Positions 21,160-32,359 of a stretch of DNA of 64,000 nt are shown one piece after another (position 1 is the stretch's first letter; every line of letters begins with the position of its first letter). A program made the position numbers and the translations under genes. Location of the stretch: the NCBI GenBank assembly GCA_963682025.1, contig OY821518.1:28542882-28606881 (forward strand), in the 5' to 3' direction. Below the pieces are notes generated by a model that had not been told where the DNA came from, did no database searches, and saw only the letters and a list, made by a program, of their open reading frames with translations. The stretch is from Cordilura impudica (lineage: Eukaryota > Arthropoda > Insecta > Diptera > Scathophagidae).

Positions 21160-21611
21160 ATGGATACAAACATTGAAGGTGCTTTAGTGCAAAAGAGTAC
21201 CATTTCGCCGCGTAAACATACCTTTAAAAGTAGGTTCAAGGGTAAGTCAGCATAATATTTTTTTTATGAAATCAATAATTCAAGGATTAATTTGTTTCCT
21301 TAAGGTCAAATTTCATTTCCAAACTCGGACCTTGGATGGACAAATGGGTAAAAAATTTAAATTGGAAGTATGGGAAGTTCACGTCAGTATCGTTTCTTTG
21401 CAACGATTATTGCGCTATTATTGAACATTGTAATGAGAAATTCCAATTAGATCCGCTAAATGTTAAGGCATTTTACCGAAGAGCAAAGGTTAATTTTGAT
21501 GCTTGGAATTCTCGAAAGGCTGGTAAAGATTTCCTAAGAGCTGCTGAACTAGATCCTTCATTGCAGGTCGCGGTGGTTAAAGAATTAAAGGCTATTATTG
21601 CCAATGTATAA
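21160..21611 (+). pseudogene. AIP: AIP-type co-chaperone (FKBP-like + TPR) pseudogene
   Basis: AIP/XAP2-type proteins (Drosophila CG1847) are Hsp90 co-chaperones with an FKBP-like domain and three TPRs. From ATG 21160 the first exon reads MDTNIEGALVQKS. A GTAAGT donor at 21242 and an AG acceptor at 21303-21304 bound a short intron. Exon 2 reads VKFHFQTRTL, then after a deletion GKKFKLEVWE (21347-21376), an FKBP-like core motif. After a larger deletion and a frame change the last TPR region follows: DYCAIIEHCNEKF, LDPLNVKAFYRRAKVNFDAW and AGKDFLRAAELDPSL, ending at TAA 21609-21611. About two thirds of the gene is missing and the intron phase does not fit, so it is dead. The retained intron argues for DNA duplication rather than retroposition. 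Confidence 0.75.
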
Positions 21612-22410
21612 CCTGAACGAGATCTTGCTACGCAACGTTTACAGCCACTTTGTAAGCTTAATTTGTGCGCAAGTTACGTGTGAAAATATTGTGCATTTTC
21701 GTTTTTGTAACTATTTTAAATGCAAAAAAAGTAACAGATACATAGATAATATAAAAAATTAAATTATGTATTTAAAAATACCGAAATTGATATTAATAGT
21801 AAAATTTTTAGATATATTTTTTAACAATGTTTATACAAATACTTTCTTAAATAAAGCTTAAATGTAACTAATATTTAGGGCTTGAAACGTTTCGGCTATA
21901 AGAGCTAAATGAAAATGTCAAGTCTAGTTTAATGGCAACACCCCGATTTTTTTTAAATTTTTTGGAGGGGTTAGGGGCTTTTGGGCGATTTTGGAGATAT
22001 AATTTTTTTTAGCGGTCGAGCCTATTTTCGAAGTTATGGACCGACAAAACTTTGACTTTGATTTGTACATTACTTTGTTACTTATGACCGGACTTTAGCA
22101 ATATATACACATATCATTGTTAAGCCTACATTAGTACCTTTTATCTGATATTTTGAAAATCGAAATCCATTAACCCGTTGTGAACCTATTGATTTTTTAC
22201 TTTTTTTTTTTTTTGTTACACGTGGCATTATCTCCCAAAATAACGTACTTAATGTATGAAGTTACTAAAAAGTGGTGAAAGCAGTTACCATAAGCTTCAT
22301 TTTGATGTACGTAATGTCTTTGTAGGTCCTTAGGTGCTGGAGTTATTAGTGGGTAAAACTCGATTTTTTTTTTTTTTAATTTTCATAATAAGACGGATAA
22401 GAGTAGAATA
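21612..22410. other. No gene seen
   Basis: AT-rich; 'ggaggggttaggggctttt' near 21965 is a local G-rich patch. Nothing recognisable. Confidence 0.45.
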
Positions 22411-22760
22411 ATAGTATAATATATTATGGGTTAATTTCGCCAAAAAAAAGTAAAAAGTGTAGATAAAATTCCTAATAAATCCGGTGCTGAAAGGGCTAAG
22501 AGGTCAAAACATACATCGAAGTGAGGCTAGTGGGCGCAGCTTCCATTTAGTTGTTGTTAATACCAACATTATAGAACAGATAAATTAGCGTAATATGTTA
22601 GTATAATATATTATGGGATAATTTCGCAAAAAAAATTAAAAAGTGTAGGTAAAATCCCTAATATATCCGGTCATGAAAGGGCTAAGAGGTCAAAACATAC
22701 ATCGAAATGAAGCTAGTGGACCCAGCTTTCATTCAGTTGCTGTAACTACCCACATTATAT
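22411..22760 (+). repeat. Two-copy tandem duplication, ~175 bp unit
   Basis: Unit 1 (about 22411-22583) and unit 2 (about 22590-22760) share 'gtataatatattatggg', 'aatccggtgctgaaaggg' / 'atccggtcatgaaaggg', 'ctaagaggtcaaaacatac' and 'cccacattat'-like ends. Copies differ by about 10-15% by eye. Confidence 0.8.
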
Positions 22761-22798
22761 AGATTATTTTATTATTTATAGATTATTTTATTTTTTGA

Positions 22799-22866
22799 AA
22801 TGTTTGTATGGGGAACCCCCAGGGGGTTCCAGGGTGCACACCCCCTGGCATGGGCGGGTCAGCCCT
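22799..22866. other. GC-rich inverted-repeat patch
   Basis: GGAACCCCCAGGGGGTTCC (about 22812-22830) is a near-perfect palindrome. It is followed by GGGTGCACACCCCCTGG, which can pair with itself and with the first arm. It is a GC island in AT-rich DNA. A (GACA)n run follows at 22934-22950. Not recognised. Confidence 0.6.
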
Positions 22867-22870
22867 CCAA

Positions 22871-24393
22871 AGTTAGTGGGATCGATCATACATTTGGACT
22901 CGATTGTAGCACTCTAAATGGGTCAAAGTGATACAGACAGACAGACAGGCCAAAAGTCGGGACATCAGAATTCGTTTTAGAAGTATGGTTCATCGGGCAA
23001 AGTTTCTTATTTTGATCCCTAGAATACGATTTTCCTTGTCACTTGGGCGATTTTTAAGTCGACAATATATGTCTTTTTATTTCACCTTTAGCAAATTATA
23101 TTTAGGCGCATATCATTGCAAAAGACATCTCAGTGCCTTTTCATAAGACCTTGATAATGTTATATCTCAACAAAATTTGAAGATACACACAATTGAGTTT
23201 TTTATAATTTTTGCTTTACGCACTGGAATATACCACAAAATGAGTGAGATAGAGGTCAAAATTTTTTAAAATTTAAAGAAGCCTTATGTATACTTTTGAT
23301 GCGAATTGAAATCTACAATACACACATTCAACCACTCTACTTAACGCAAACTTTTCAATAAGTTTATACCAATAAAGCATTTTTTATTATGTATTGAATA
23401 GAAAATTATAAGCTAGCTTCAATTTTTTTTTTTGCTTAGAAAAATAGAGTGCACCACTGTGCCTTCTACGAAATTTATTATATGAAAAATGTGTTTTTCA
23501 TTAATCATATAAAAACTTAATGAAATTTAATGATTTTCATGATTTTCTGGTGGTCACAACTATTCATAAGTTTTGACAAAATATTTTTATCTAAATACAA
23601 AAAAAAAAAAACAAATATGTAAATAAACTAAAACTACCTACAAATAATTATGGCTTCAAGCTAAATATAATAAATTCGCATTTATATGAATGTTAAAACA
23701 TGTTAAAACATTCATATTCCATTTTTTTTCCTAATAAATCGTTAAACACGATTTTCATGTGTAGTTAACACTAAAGTTAAAGTTTGCAGAAAAAAAGAAC
23801 TTTGTTACGCACACAATTTTTTATTATTTTTTTTTTTTTTTTTTTTTTTTTTATTTTTGTTTTGTTTTTGTGACTGATAAATGTTTAAAACAAAATAAAA
23901 AATACTAACATACAATTATACCACACCTATAGTTAAAGTCGATTAAATAGGCCTGTAAAACACAAGTACAACAATTCATTCATTCGTTCATGTTTACAGG
24001 TCTGTCGAATGGGTAATTAAATATTTTAGTTTATATTTATAAACTCCAATGCACTCAGTGGTATTAAATGTTTGTACTGATGTTTGTAAGTAACAAAAAT
24101 ATATGACCTAGATACATTTTTTGTGCGATTGAGAATCAGTTTTTAAATTAGTATTTTTACTGAAAGGATCATTCCATTTAATAAAAACTGCGCCAGTTCA
24201 CAAATTATTTGTGATTTGTGCTAAATCGAATGCAAAATCGCCGATTTTCATAGTTAGCACATTTAAAAAGTGAATTCTAAATAAAGTGCGATATGTTCAT
24301 AAAAGAATTGCTTTTAAAATAAAATTATTTAGTATAAAATTATAATGTAAAAAAACTTTATTAAGAGGAGCTTACAATGCCCATATATAATGA
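22871..24393. other. No gene seen; long T-run
   Basis: AT-rich. A T-run of about 30 bases lies at 23829-23858. 'catgttaaaacattcatat' is locally duplicated near 23690-23715. ORF 22928-23146 has no recognisable feature. Confidence 0.45.
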
Positions 24394-24637
24394 CTAGCAG
24401 AGCCCAGCCCTAGAAATTTGAGTGCAAATTCTAGAAAATTTTATTTTTTTCATTAAAAAATTTTTTTTCAATGTTTTTTTAATCTGTATATATAAAACAG
24501 TTATGAATATTTAAATAAAATTCAGATAATGCAAATCTGTAAATATGGGGAAGAGCTAAAAAGAAATACCTTTCAAATGGTTTTTTTTTTTTATAAATAA
24601 AATCATAAAATCTGGCCTTGCCTATTAATATTATAGA
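24394..24637 (-). mobile_element. HN1 Helitron copy B
   Basis: The minus strand starts TCTATAATATTAATAGGC and ends CTGGGCTCTGCTAG followed by T; the terminal hairpin is decayed (CTCAAATTTCTAG). 244 bp, internally deleted compared with copy A. Confidence 0.75.
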
Positions 24638-24652
24638 TTTTCATACATTTTT

Positions 24653-24790
24653 TGATGTGTAAACATCTATACGCGCAGGGGGTAAAAATCTATTTCACAA
24701 TACAATCACAAAAACAGCGTAAGATGTAAGACGTAAGACTATATCGGTGTGACTTAAGATTGCATTGGTGAAAATATTATGATATGTAAT
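24653..24790 (+). repeat. Family L copy 1, left part
   Basis: 'gtgtaaacatctatacgcgc', 'atttcacaatacaatcaca' and 'ttggtgaaaatattatgata' occur in the same order at 40157-40765. The right part of the family occurs at 27715-27835 here and 40875-41000 there. Confidence 0.6.
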
Positions 24791-25146
24791 AACTTTTTGT
24801 CTCTGTTTTCTGCAGTATATTTCTTCACTTTTATAAACATTTATAATTAATTTCCTCAATCATTTAGAAGTATTCTTAACGTTTTAATTTATTCCATATA
24901 AATAACACAATTATCACTGCATTTAAAATTAATGCTAATCAAACATATATAAAAAATAAATAAAAAATAAATAAAAATAAAAAATAAACGAATTACAGTA
25001 ACAAGGAAGTGTTTAGAGATAAAATGGAGGGACAATTCATTGGAAAGTGTTTGGAGAAAAATGAAGGCACGGTTTCATTAGGAAGTGTTTGGAGATAAAA
25101 TGAGGGAGCGAATAGCGTTATAAAAAGGTTTTGAAATATGAAAAAT

Positions 25147-25913
25147 TAAAAATAAACAAGTAAGAAAATTATAATCGGTCTAGACCGATCATATGATACC
25201 CTATGCCATGGCTTAGAGACTCTATATCTTCGGTCCAACTAATTCGATATCGAAAATAAGAATAAACCAAATTTGAGTGGCATTGTTATTAATTTTTTTG
25301 CTGCAAATATGAAAAAGTTCATATCGGGTGCAATATTTATATGGAGACTAGGTCGAAAAATAGACCGATCTTGACCATATTTGGTAAAGTCATTTATAAG
25401 TTGAAAAAATGTATACAAACCAAATTTGAGAAAAATCTGTGTAATATTTTTGTTTTTTGATAGATTTAAGTGAAGATCGGGAGCAGCTTATATGGGACCT
25501 ATGACTAAGAATTGTCCTATAGGGATTGTTTTTGAACTACTGATTAATGGATATAATAAACACATACAAACCCAATTTGACTGAGATATATATTATAATT
25601 TGGATCTTATGGCACTTCATGTCGGTTTCATAGGGGTCATTTGTATGGGGGCTAGGTCTGAACAAGGACCGAATTTGACCAATTTCAATAGCGTTCATCC
25701 TATGGCTGGTGAAAGCTTATATACAAAATTTCATCAAAATATATTCATATTTGCGACCTGTAGTTTGATTACAAGCTTTACATGAACACACAGACGGACG
25801 GACGGACGGACGGACATTGCTAAATCGACTCAAAAAGTGATTCTGAGTCGATCGGTATAATAAAAAATGGGTCCAGGTCAAATATTTTTGGCAGTTACAA
25901 ACAGCATCACAAA
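25147..25913 (+). mobile_element. M1 copy 2
   Basis: It begins 'aacaagtaagaaaattata' with the palindrome GGTCTAGACC at its core and has the GGAC run at 25792-25815. It matches M1 copy 1 throughout, but its right tip is replaced at about 25914 by the left tip of another M1. Confidence 0.8.
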
Positions 25914-26036
25914 GTCGGTCTAGACCGGCTATATTATACCCTATAGCATGCGCTTAGAGACCCTATCTCTTAGACCCAACTAATTGGATATAGAAAATAA
26001 GCATAAACCAAATTTGAGTGGCATTTTTATTAATTT
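25914..26036 (+). mobile_element. M1 copy 3, left-end fragment
   Basis: GTCGGTCTAGACCGGC and 'ataccctatagcatgcg' start a new M1, which is cut at about 26036 by an inverted M1. The junction with copy 2 shares AAGTC/TAGTC, suggesting a template switch. Confidence 0.7.
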
Positions 26037-26505
26037 TTATACCCTATACCACTATGTGGTTTGGGTATAATGACTTTGTGCTGCTGTTTGCAACAACCAA
26101 AAATATTTGACCTAGACCCATCTGATTCGATTTAACGATGTCCGTCCGTCCGTCTGTGTGTCCATGTAAAGCTTGTAATCAAACTGCAGGTCGCAAATAT
26201 GAATATATTATGATGCAATTTGGTATTTGATCTTTTATCGGCCATGGGATGAACGCTATTGAAATTGGTGAGAATCGGTCCATGTTCAGACCTAGCCCCC
26301 ATACAAATGACCACTATGAAATCAACATATATTGCCATAAGATCCAACACACAGACGGACGGACGGACATTGTTAAATCGATTCAAGAAGTGATTCTGAT
26401 TCGATCAGTATAATTAAAGATGGGTCTAGGTCAAATATTTTTGGTTGTTGCAAACAGCAGCACAAAGTCATTATACCCAAACCACATAGTGGTATAGGGT
26501 ATAAA
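26037..26505. mobile_element. Two M1 right ends in inverted orientation
   Basis: 26037-26347 is an M1 right half on the minus strand (TATACCCTATACCACTATGT tip, GTCC run at 26141-26154). 26348-26505 is an M1 right end on the plus strand (GGAC run at 26355-26369, tip at 26505). The outermost ~105 bp are inverted copies of each other, so the whole can fold back. Confidence 0.75.
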
Positions 26506-27675
26506 AATGAAAAAGAAAAAATTAAAAATCTAAAATGAAAAATGAAAAATAAAAAATTAAAAATTAAAAATAGAAAATGAAAAATAATAAATGAAAAATG
26601 AAAAATTAAAAATGAAAAATTTTAAATGAAAAACAAAAAATTTGAAATTAAAAATGAAAAATAAAAAATCAAAAATGAAAAATGAAAAATCAAAAATCAA
26701 AAATGAAAAATGAAAAATGAAAAATGAAAAATGAAAAATAAAAAATGAAAATGAAAATGAAAATGAAAATGAGAAATGAAAATGAAAATTGAAAAATAAA
26801 AAATGAAAAATGAAAAATTAAAAATTAAAAATTTTAAATGAAATAAAAAAATTCAAAATAAAAATTGAAAATAATAAATGAAAAATGAAAAATGAAAAAT
26901 AAAAAATGAAAATGAGAAATGAAAAATGAAAAATGAAAAATGAAAAATGAAAAATGAAAATTGAAAAATGAAAAATGAAAAATCATAAATTAAAAGTGAA
27001 AAATGAAAAATTAAAAATGAAAAATGAAAACTGAAAAATGAAAAATGAAAATTGAAAAATGAAAAATGAAAAATCAAAAATTAAAAATGAAAAATGAAAA
27101 ATGAAAAATGAAAAATGTAAAATGAAAAATGAAATATGAAAAATAAAAATTAAAATTGAAAAATGAAAAATGAAAAATGAAAAATGAAAAATGAAAAATG
27201 AAAAATGAAAAATGAAAAATGAAAAATGAAAGATGAAAAATGAAAACTGAAAAATGAAAAATGAAAAATGAAAAATGAAAAATGAAAAATGAAAAATGAA
27301 AAATTAAAAATGAAAAATGAAAAATGAAAAATGAAAAATGAAAATGAAAAACGAAAAATGAAAAATGAAAAATGAAAAATTAAAAATGAAAAATGAAAAA
27401 TGAAAATGAAAAACAAAAAATTCAAAATAAATAATGAAAAATAATAAATGAAAAATAAATATTGAAAAATAAAAAATTAAAAATGAGAAATGAAAAATGA
27501 AAAATGAAAAATGAAAAATGAGAAATGAGAAATGAAAAATGAAAAATGAAATATGAAAATGAAAATTGAAAAATAAAAAACGAAAAATAAAAAATTAAAA
27601 GTAAAAAATGGAAAATTAAAAATTAAAAATTAAAAATGAAAAATGAAAAATGAAAAATAAAAAATGAAAAATTAA
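26506..27675. repeat. TGAAAAA heptamer array, ~1.2 kb
   Basis: Tandem TGAAAAA (AAAAATG) with variants TAAAAAT, TGAAAAT and CAAAAAT. It starts directly at the 'tataaaaatgaaaaag' tip of M1. Most regular at 27155-27310. The Phe/His/Ser-rich reverse frames here (26853-27077, 27150-27425) are translations of the repeat, not genes. Confidence 0.9.
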
Positions 27676-27714
27676 CCAGCTGAAATAATAATAAATATTT
27701 TTATATTAGCAGAG

Positions 27715-27835
27715 CCCCTGCAGCTGATACATAGATGACGCTTTCTGTTTGATTTTAAAAAAGTGCCACAAAAGCATCTTTAATTACTAGGTGTTTGCAG
27801 ATCTACCCTGTGATCGGACTCACATAATTTTTTTT
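27715..27835 (+). repeat. Family L copy 1, right part
   Basis: 'tgatacatagatgacgcttt', 'ctgtttgattttaaaaaa' and 'tgtgatcggactcacat' match 40895-41000 in the same orientation. Confidence 0.65.
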
Positions 27836-27995
27836 TCAAGTTAAATAATTAATATATAATTTTGCATGTACCTTACATGTTTTTAGTTTCTTAAATTGGA
27901 AAAAATATTACAAAAATTTATAAGGCATTGTTTAAGAGGCATAAGACATAATAAATTGTGATGCCTCAATATTAAAGTTATCCTACTGTGTACAG

Positions 27996-28857
27996 TAGGG
28001 TGGCCCCTCATTATATGAAGGGGAAAAAGTGTTCGAATTTAAAGTCTTAACCCTAGAAATATGCAAATAGCAAAAAAAACTGAGAAATACAAAGTTTTGG
28101 GCCAATCAGAAAAAATTTAGAGGTGCCTCAACGCGATTGAGAATTTCAAGTGTGTTTTATATGGGGAAAATATGACTTTTTTCAGATTTTACGAATTTTT
28201 TGTTCTATAGTTTAATTTTTTCGACCATTTGTTATATGAATCGGTATCAGTACTCAATTATCTCTTGAAAAAGCTGTATAACTTCAAATCGAAGGAAAAC
28301 TCGCCAAGAAATAACAAATGCCCCATATAACAAATGCCAAAAAAAAAAACTCTGGGTCATGATATGTGATGAACATTTTAACTTTAACAAAAGGATTAAA
28401 GCCATAATTTTTTTTTTCGGTTTCTATATCTACAAGCAGTCAGATATAAAGTATTGTTTTTATTAACAAGTTGTTAACCTATTGCGAAAGTGGACCAAAA
28501 ATGGAAAATTTTTTTGATAAAATTTTGAAAACTCCTTTTTTTAACTTTTAAAAAATTTTCTTAAACAAAATTTAAAAAAATGGATCTGGCAATTTAAATT
28601 TTTGTTAAATATATATTAGAGATTAACTGTGTGAATTTTTAAGTAAATTCCTTTACTAGAATTTTTTTACAAAAATTTTTTTTTGCGGATTTCGAGAAAA
28701 TGAGTTTTTTTGTGAAATATTCAGTAAATGTACTCTTTCTAAATACTTTGTAATAAAAATTTATCAGTTTTCTACTTTTAAATGTTATATTTTATCTTAA
28801 TAGCCTAGGGTTTCTGAAAAAAAATAATTTGACCCCATTAACCCTTTTGGACTATGA
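27996..28857 (+). mobile_element. R element copy 3, right-truncated
   Basis: It starts TAGGGTGGCCCC and follows copy 1 up to 'cccattaacccttttggac', then stops. The hAT remnant begins immediately beyond, so the right third is lost. Confidence 0.75.
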
Positions 28858-28869
28858 CATTTTTAATAC

Positions 28870-31307
28870 TCTCTTGTTATTTTTAACAAATAGGTGTACA
28901 CTTAGATATCAGAATAGTTGAAAAAAATTTAAGTTCATCTTGTAAATCAACAAAACTAGTGTCATTCGATTGAACGTAAGTTAAGGCATTACACAGTTTA
29001 GTGTACTTGTCTGATAAAATGTCAGATTGCATGTCTTTAATTTTGCTTGCGTCATACAGAAAACCAAAAAGTTCACTAAGGCTTTTAATTTGTCGAAATC
29101 CTGCACTTAAAGCACTAATGGTGATGTCTAGTAAAAATCAACGTTCTACCGCATTTCTCTGTCGCCTATAAATTCATCTCTTCCTTTGTAATCAAATTGG
29201 TCCTTAATTTTTCTCATTCTAGCCTGGTTTGTAGAGTAACATCAATGTTGGCGTCTACTAAGTACCCTTGAAATTTTAAATCGTTTCGCACAGACATGAA
29301 AATCTTTTGTGCTTTCTAATGAACTTACACCCTTTAATATTGTATCGCTACGTCAATGCTTTGTTGGGTTTTGCTCACAATATATTATCTTAATATTAAT
29401 ATTATCTTGCCATATTACATATTACAATGGAACACAGAACTGTGAAGACACGTACGTGGTTTGTGAAACAGCTTGCCTCATGAGTAAACATTTTATCTGC
29501 ATTTTCGTTTTCACTTATATCAACCAAAGCATCGTAAATGCTGTGATATCTCAGAGGAGTAATTGCATCTATCCTAATTTCCTATCTAGTTTCACATAAA
29601 TATTTTAATGTAAGGCTAGGAATATGGTATTTTAGTACTAAAGAAGGAAACTGCAAACTGAGAAGCCTTGGCAGCATCATTTAAAATTAAGTTGAGGGAG
29701 TGCCTACTACATATCTTCAATGGGCATTCCCATATCCTGAAGTTGTTGTAATATAACATCTGTCAGCCCTCAGCCACTTGTTTCTAATAGGGGCTCAAAA
29801 CCAAGAAAATGTTCCCTTATTTTAACATCTTGAGCAGCATAACATATATGAACAAAATTCACAATAATGGCCATCTGTTCAACTTCAGAAATGTCCGGAT
29901 TGAACTCCAAAATAATGCTGCAATACATAACAGCTTTCAAAGCAAACAAAATTTTTTTCAATTTGGTCTTGAAGAATTTGGATGATTTCATTCTGAATGT
30001 TTTCCCCTAAGGAGTGGTGACCCTTGTTTTCTCCACTAGATGTTATTCTTATATGTTCCTGTAAAACTGAATCAAATCTTCCAACCAGTTCAACCATCTT
30101 TAAAAAACTTCCATTATTATGTTGAAAGAGTAAGAGTCACCTCTTAAGGGGAAGACACTGCTGAGCTAAAAATTGTGTTATGGCATTACACAGTTCAATT
30201 ACACTTCTCCAATGCAAGGTTTCTGCATTTAGTATCTTTAGAGTTGCTGCATCAACGGCATTGCCAGATGTTAGTGTGCACCACTTTCGTTGTGACTCTT
30301 GGTGATTTGGAGAATTGCCATGACTGGAAAAAGCTTTTGAAATATTCCGCCAATTATTATATCCATTGCAGAAAGCGCTACTTTAGTTTGGAGTAGATCA
30401 ACCATTTTCTTTCAACAGATTCTCCGTTGCACAATTTGTAACAGTAATGATTCGTCCATCGTTCAAATCGCCTTTAGGGCATACAACAGCCTCAGCCTCA
30501 GTAATTTCTGTGGTGGTTCTCTATTTACTAAGGTTGTGCTAACAAAATCATTGATTTTATCGGGCCATTTCGCTCGATCAGGGTCGATACTTACATCATC
30601 ATCACTTCTCTCTTTGTCTTCAAACAAGTCCCATTCGTTACCTTTACCTGAGGCCACTTCAGCATTGTCGTCGGGCGGAAGGGGCAGAAGCGTCATCTAT
30701 ACTGCTTGACTTAGTTAAAGCTATGTTTTCACTAACATCATCGTCATCACAGGCCACATGCTGTAAAAATTTTTCCAACGAAAATTTAAGACTTTTCGTT
30801 TGCATTTCCTTTTCAGCCTTTCTTTTCCGATATAGACTACCAGAGGGACCTTTTCTACCATCCATGAAAGCCAAATTGATTGTAATTAAAACAACCACTG
30901 TGGCCGATTTTATTACAAAAATTGTAAATGAATTAATTTCAACTGAATTTAAAAATACTTGTAGTTCTAGTGACTGAAATATTTGTTCAATAAACTTAAA
31001 TTACTGTTACAATTATAAAACTTTTTTCCCCCCAAAATGTGTGATATGTAAATTAACAAAATATTTTTTAAATACCTTTTTGGATTCTGTACCATCTTGG
31101 TGGAGTGGAACTTTAAAAGTTAATTATGTGTCGCTTGTGAATCAGTTGAAAAGAAAAATTATGATTAAAAAGAGTCTCTTCTTACAGCCTCCAAGTTTTG
31201 TTAAGCGCGCTGTGAGACTCTCGGCACTCAAAAGGTTATTTGCACTTTTTTTTTTAAATTTTGTTATCGGCGGTGGCACAGTGCGCACACCCCTGGAGCC
31301 GGCCCTG
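28870..31307 (-). mobile_element. hAT element remnant (ZMYM1/DUF4371 type)
   Basis: On the minus strand the 5' end is CAGGGCCGGCTCCAGGGG starting at 31307, a typical hAT tip. The transposase pseudogene follows. The 3' end is missing: the coding remnant runs up to R copy 3 without a second tip. The 8-bp target duplication cannot be tested. Confidence 0.75.
28890..30865 (-). pseudogene. hAT transposase, TTF zinc-finger/DUF4371 type
   Basis: hAT-superfamily transposase of the ZMYM1-like group. In order on the minus strand: MDGRKGPSGSLYRKRKAEKE (from 30865), AKWPDKINDFV (TTF-type zinc-finger start, about 30560), WRSVIELCNAITQFL (about 30190), MVELVGRFDSVLQEHI and NIQNEIIQIL (30097-29980). Then come EVEQMAIIVNFVHICYAA (about 29865), SRHSLNLILNDAAKASQF (about 29690), RIDAITPLRYHSIYDALVDI (about 29550) and SELFGFLYDASKIKDMQSD (about 29050). 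These lie in different frames with many stops, so at least five frameshifts and several stops separate them. The order is intact, so this is an in-place decayed copy. Its C-terminal dimerisation block is missing. Confidence 0.85.
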
Positions 31308-31439
31308 GTTAAAATAAACCTTTAAACCAAGAACCGAAACCAACAGTTTATTTGAACTTTAAAAAAAAAACATACAACACTTTATGTCGGAAAAATGCAA
31401 TGGTTTTAAGTAATATTTTGATTTTTATTTTATTAAGCA

Positions 31440-31605
31440 GAATTATATCACTATGTGACCAGGGTATAATGAGTTTGTGCTGATGTTTGGAAAAACAAAA
31501 AATATTTGACTCAGACCCATTTTTTCTTATACTGATCTACCCAGAATCACTTTCTGAGTCGATTCAGCGATGTCCGTCCGTCCGCACGTTTGTCCGTCAG
31601 TAGTA
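31440..31605 (-). mobile_element. M1 copy 4, right-end fragment
   Basis: 'atcactatgtgaccagggta' followed by 'gagtttgtgctgatgtttgg' and a GTCC run (31570-31582) match the M1 right end on the minus strand. It breaks off at 31605, where an inverted repeat begins. Confidence 0.65.
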
Positions 31606-32245
31606 GATTTGTGGGGTTTCTGGCCCACTTCGGTTGGTAACTCTGCTTGTTTAAGGCTGGCAACACTATTTTATAGCAAAGTCACCACCCTAAATGCAGT
31701 TTTACCTTCCCTTTTAACTTTTCACCACTTTTTTATTCCGTTAAGTTTGAATTTTTCCATTATTTAGCATTATTTTTACAGATTCTTCAACCCTTTTTCT
31801 CATTATTTAGCAGATTCCCGACTTTTTACCCATTATTTAGCAGATTCGTAACCCTTTTCCCGTTATTTTAGCATTATTTTATCGATTTTTTTTTTTCTTT
31901 AGTTATTAATATATTTGGTAGAGGTGGCAACATTATGAGTAACTGAAGCCTAGAAAGATACTATACAATTTTTTTTTTTTAAAAAGATACCGGATAAGGA
32001 AAAATGTGTATTTATTTGCTATTGACAGCACTTTTTTTTAGTAAGCAGGGAAAAAATTCAAACTTAACGGAATAAAAAAAGTGGTGCCAAGTTAAAAGGG
32101 TAGGTAAAACTGCATTTAGGTTTGTGACTTTGCTATAAAATAGTGTTGCCAGCCCTAAAAACCCAGAGTTTCCAACATAAAATGGTTTGATGCATACAAA
32201 TGTACTAGCAAAGTGGGCCAGAAACACCATAAATATACTACTTCT
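31601..32245. repeat. Foldback pair with ~165-185 bp arms
   Basis: The left arm (31601-31765) has 'ggtttctggcccactt', 'ggctggcaacactattttat' and 'ttattccgttaagtttgaat'. The right arm (32050-32245) is its reverse complement with a ~25 bp insertion. Inside, 31762-31880 holds three to four tandem units of 'cattatttagcagattc' with CCCTTTTT spacers. Confidence 0.75.
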
Positions 32246-32248
32246 GCA

Positions 32249-32359
32249 AAACCGCTAAAAAAATACATTTCAAATAATGTACCTTTGGTCATAATCGTGA
32301 CAAAATGGTAGAACAAAACATCGGTCACAAGAAATCGCCTAGCCTATTAATATTATAGA
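32249..32359 (-). mobile_element. HN1 Helitron copy C, 5' fragment
   Basis: The minus strand reads TCTATAATATTAATAGGCTA and continues through 'cttgtgaccgatgttttg' to 'gcggttttgcag', then stops. Only the first ~110 bp of HN1 remain. It directly borders the right arm of the foldback pair. Confidence 0.75.

Noticed and set aside
26853..27425. Reverse-strand ORFs rich in Phe/His/Ser (74 and 91 aa)
   Set aside because: They translate the TGAAAAA heptamer array in one of its open frames.
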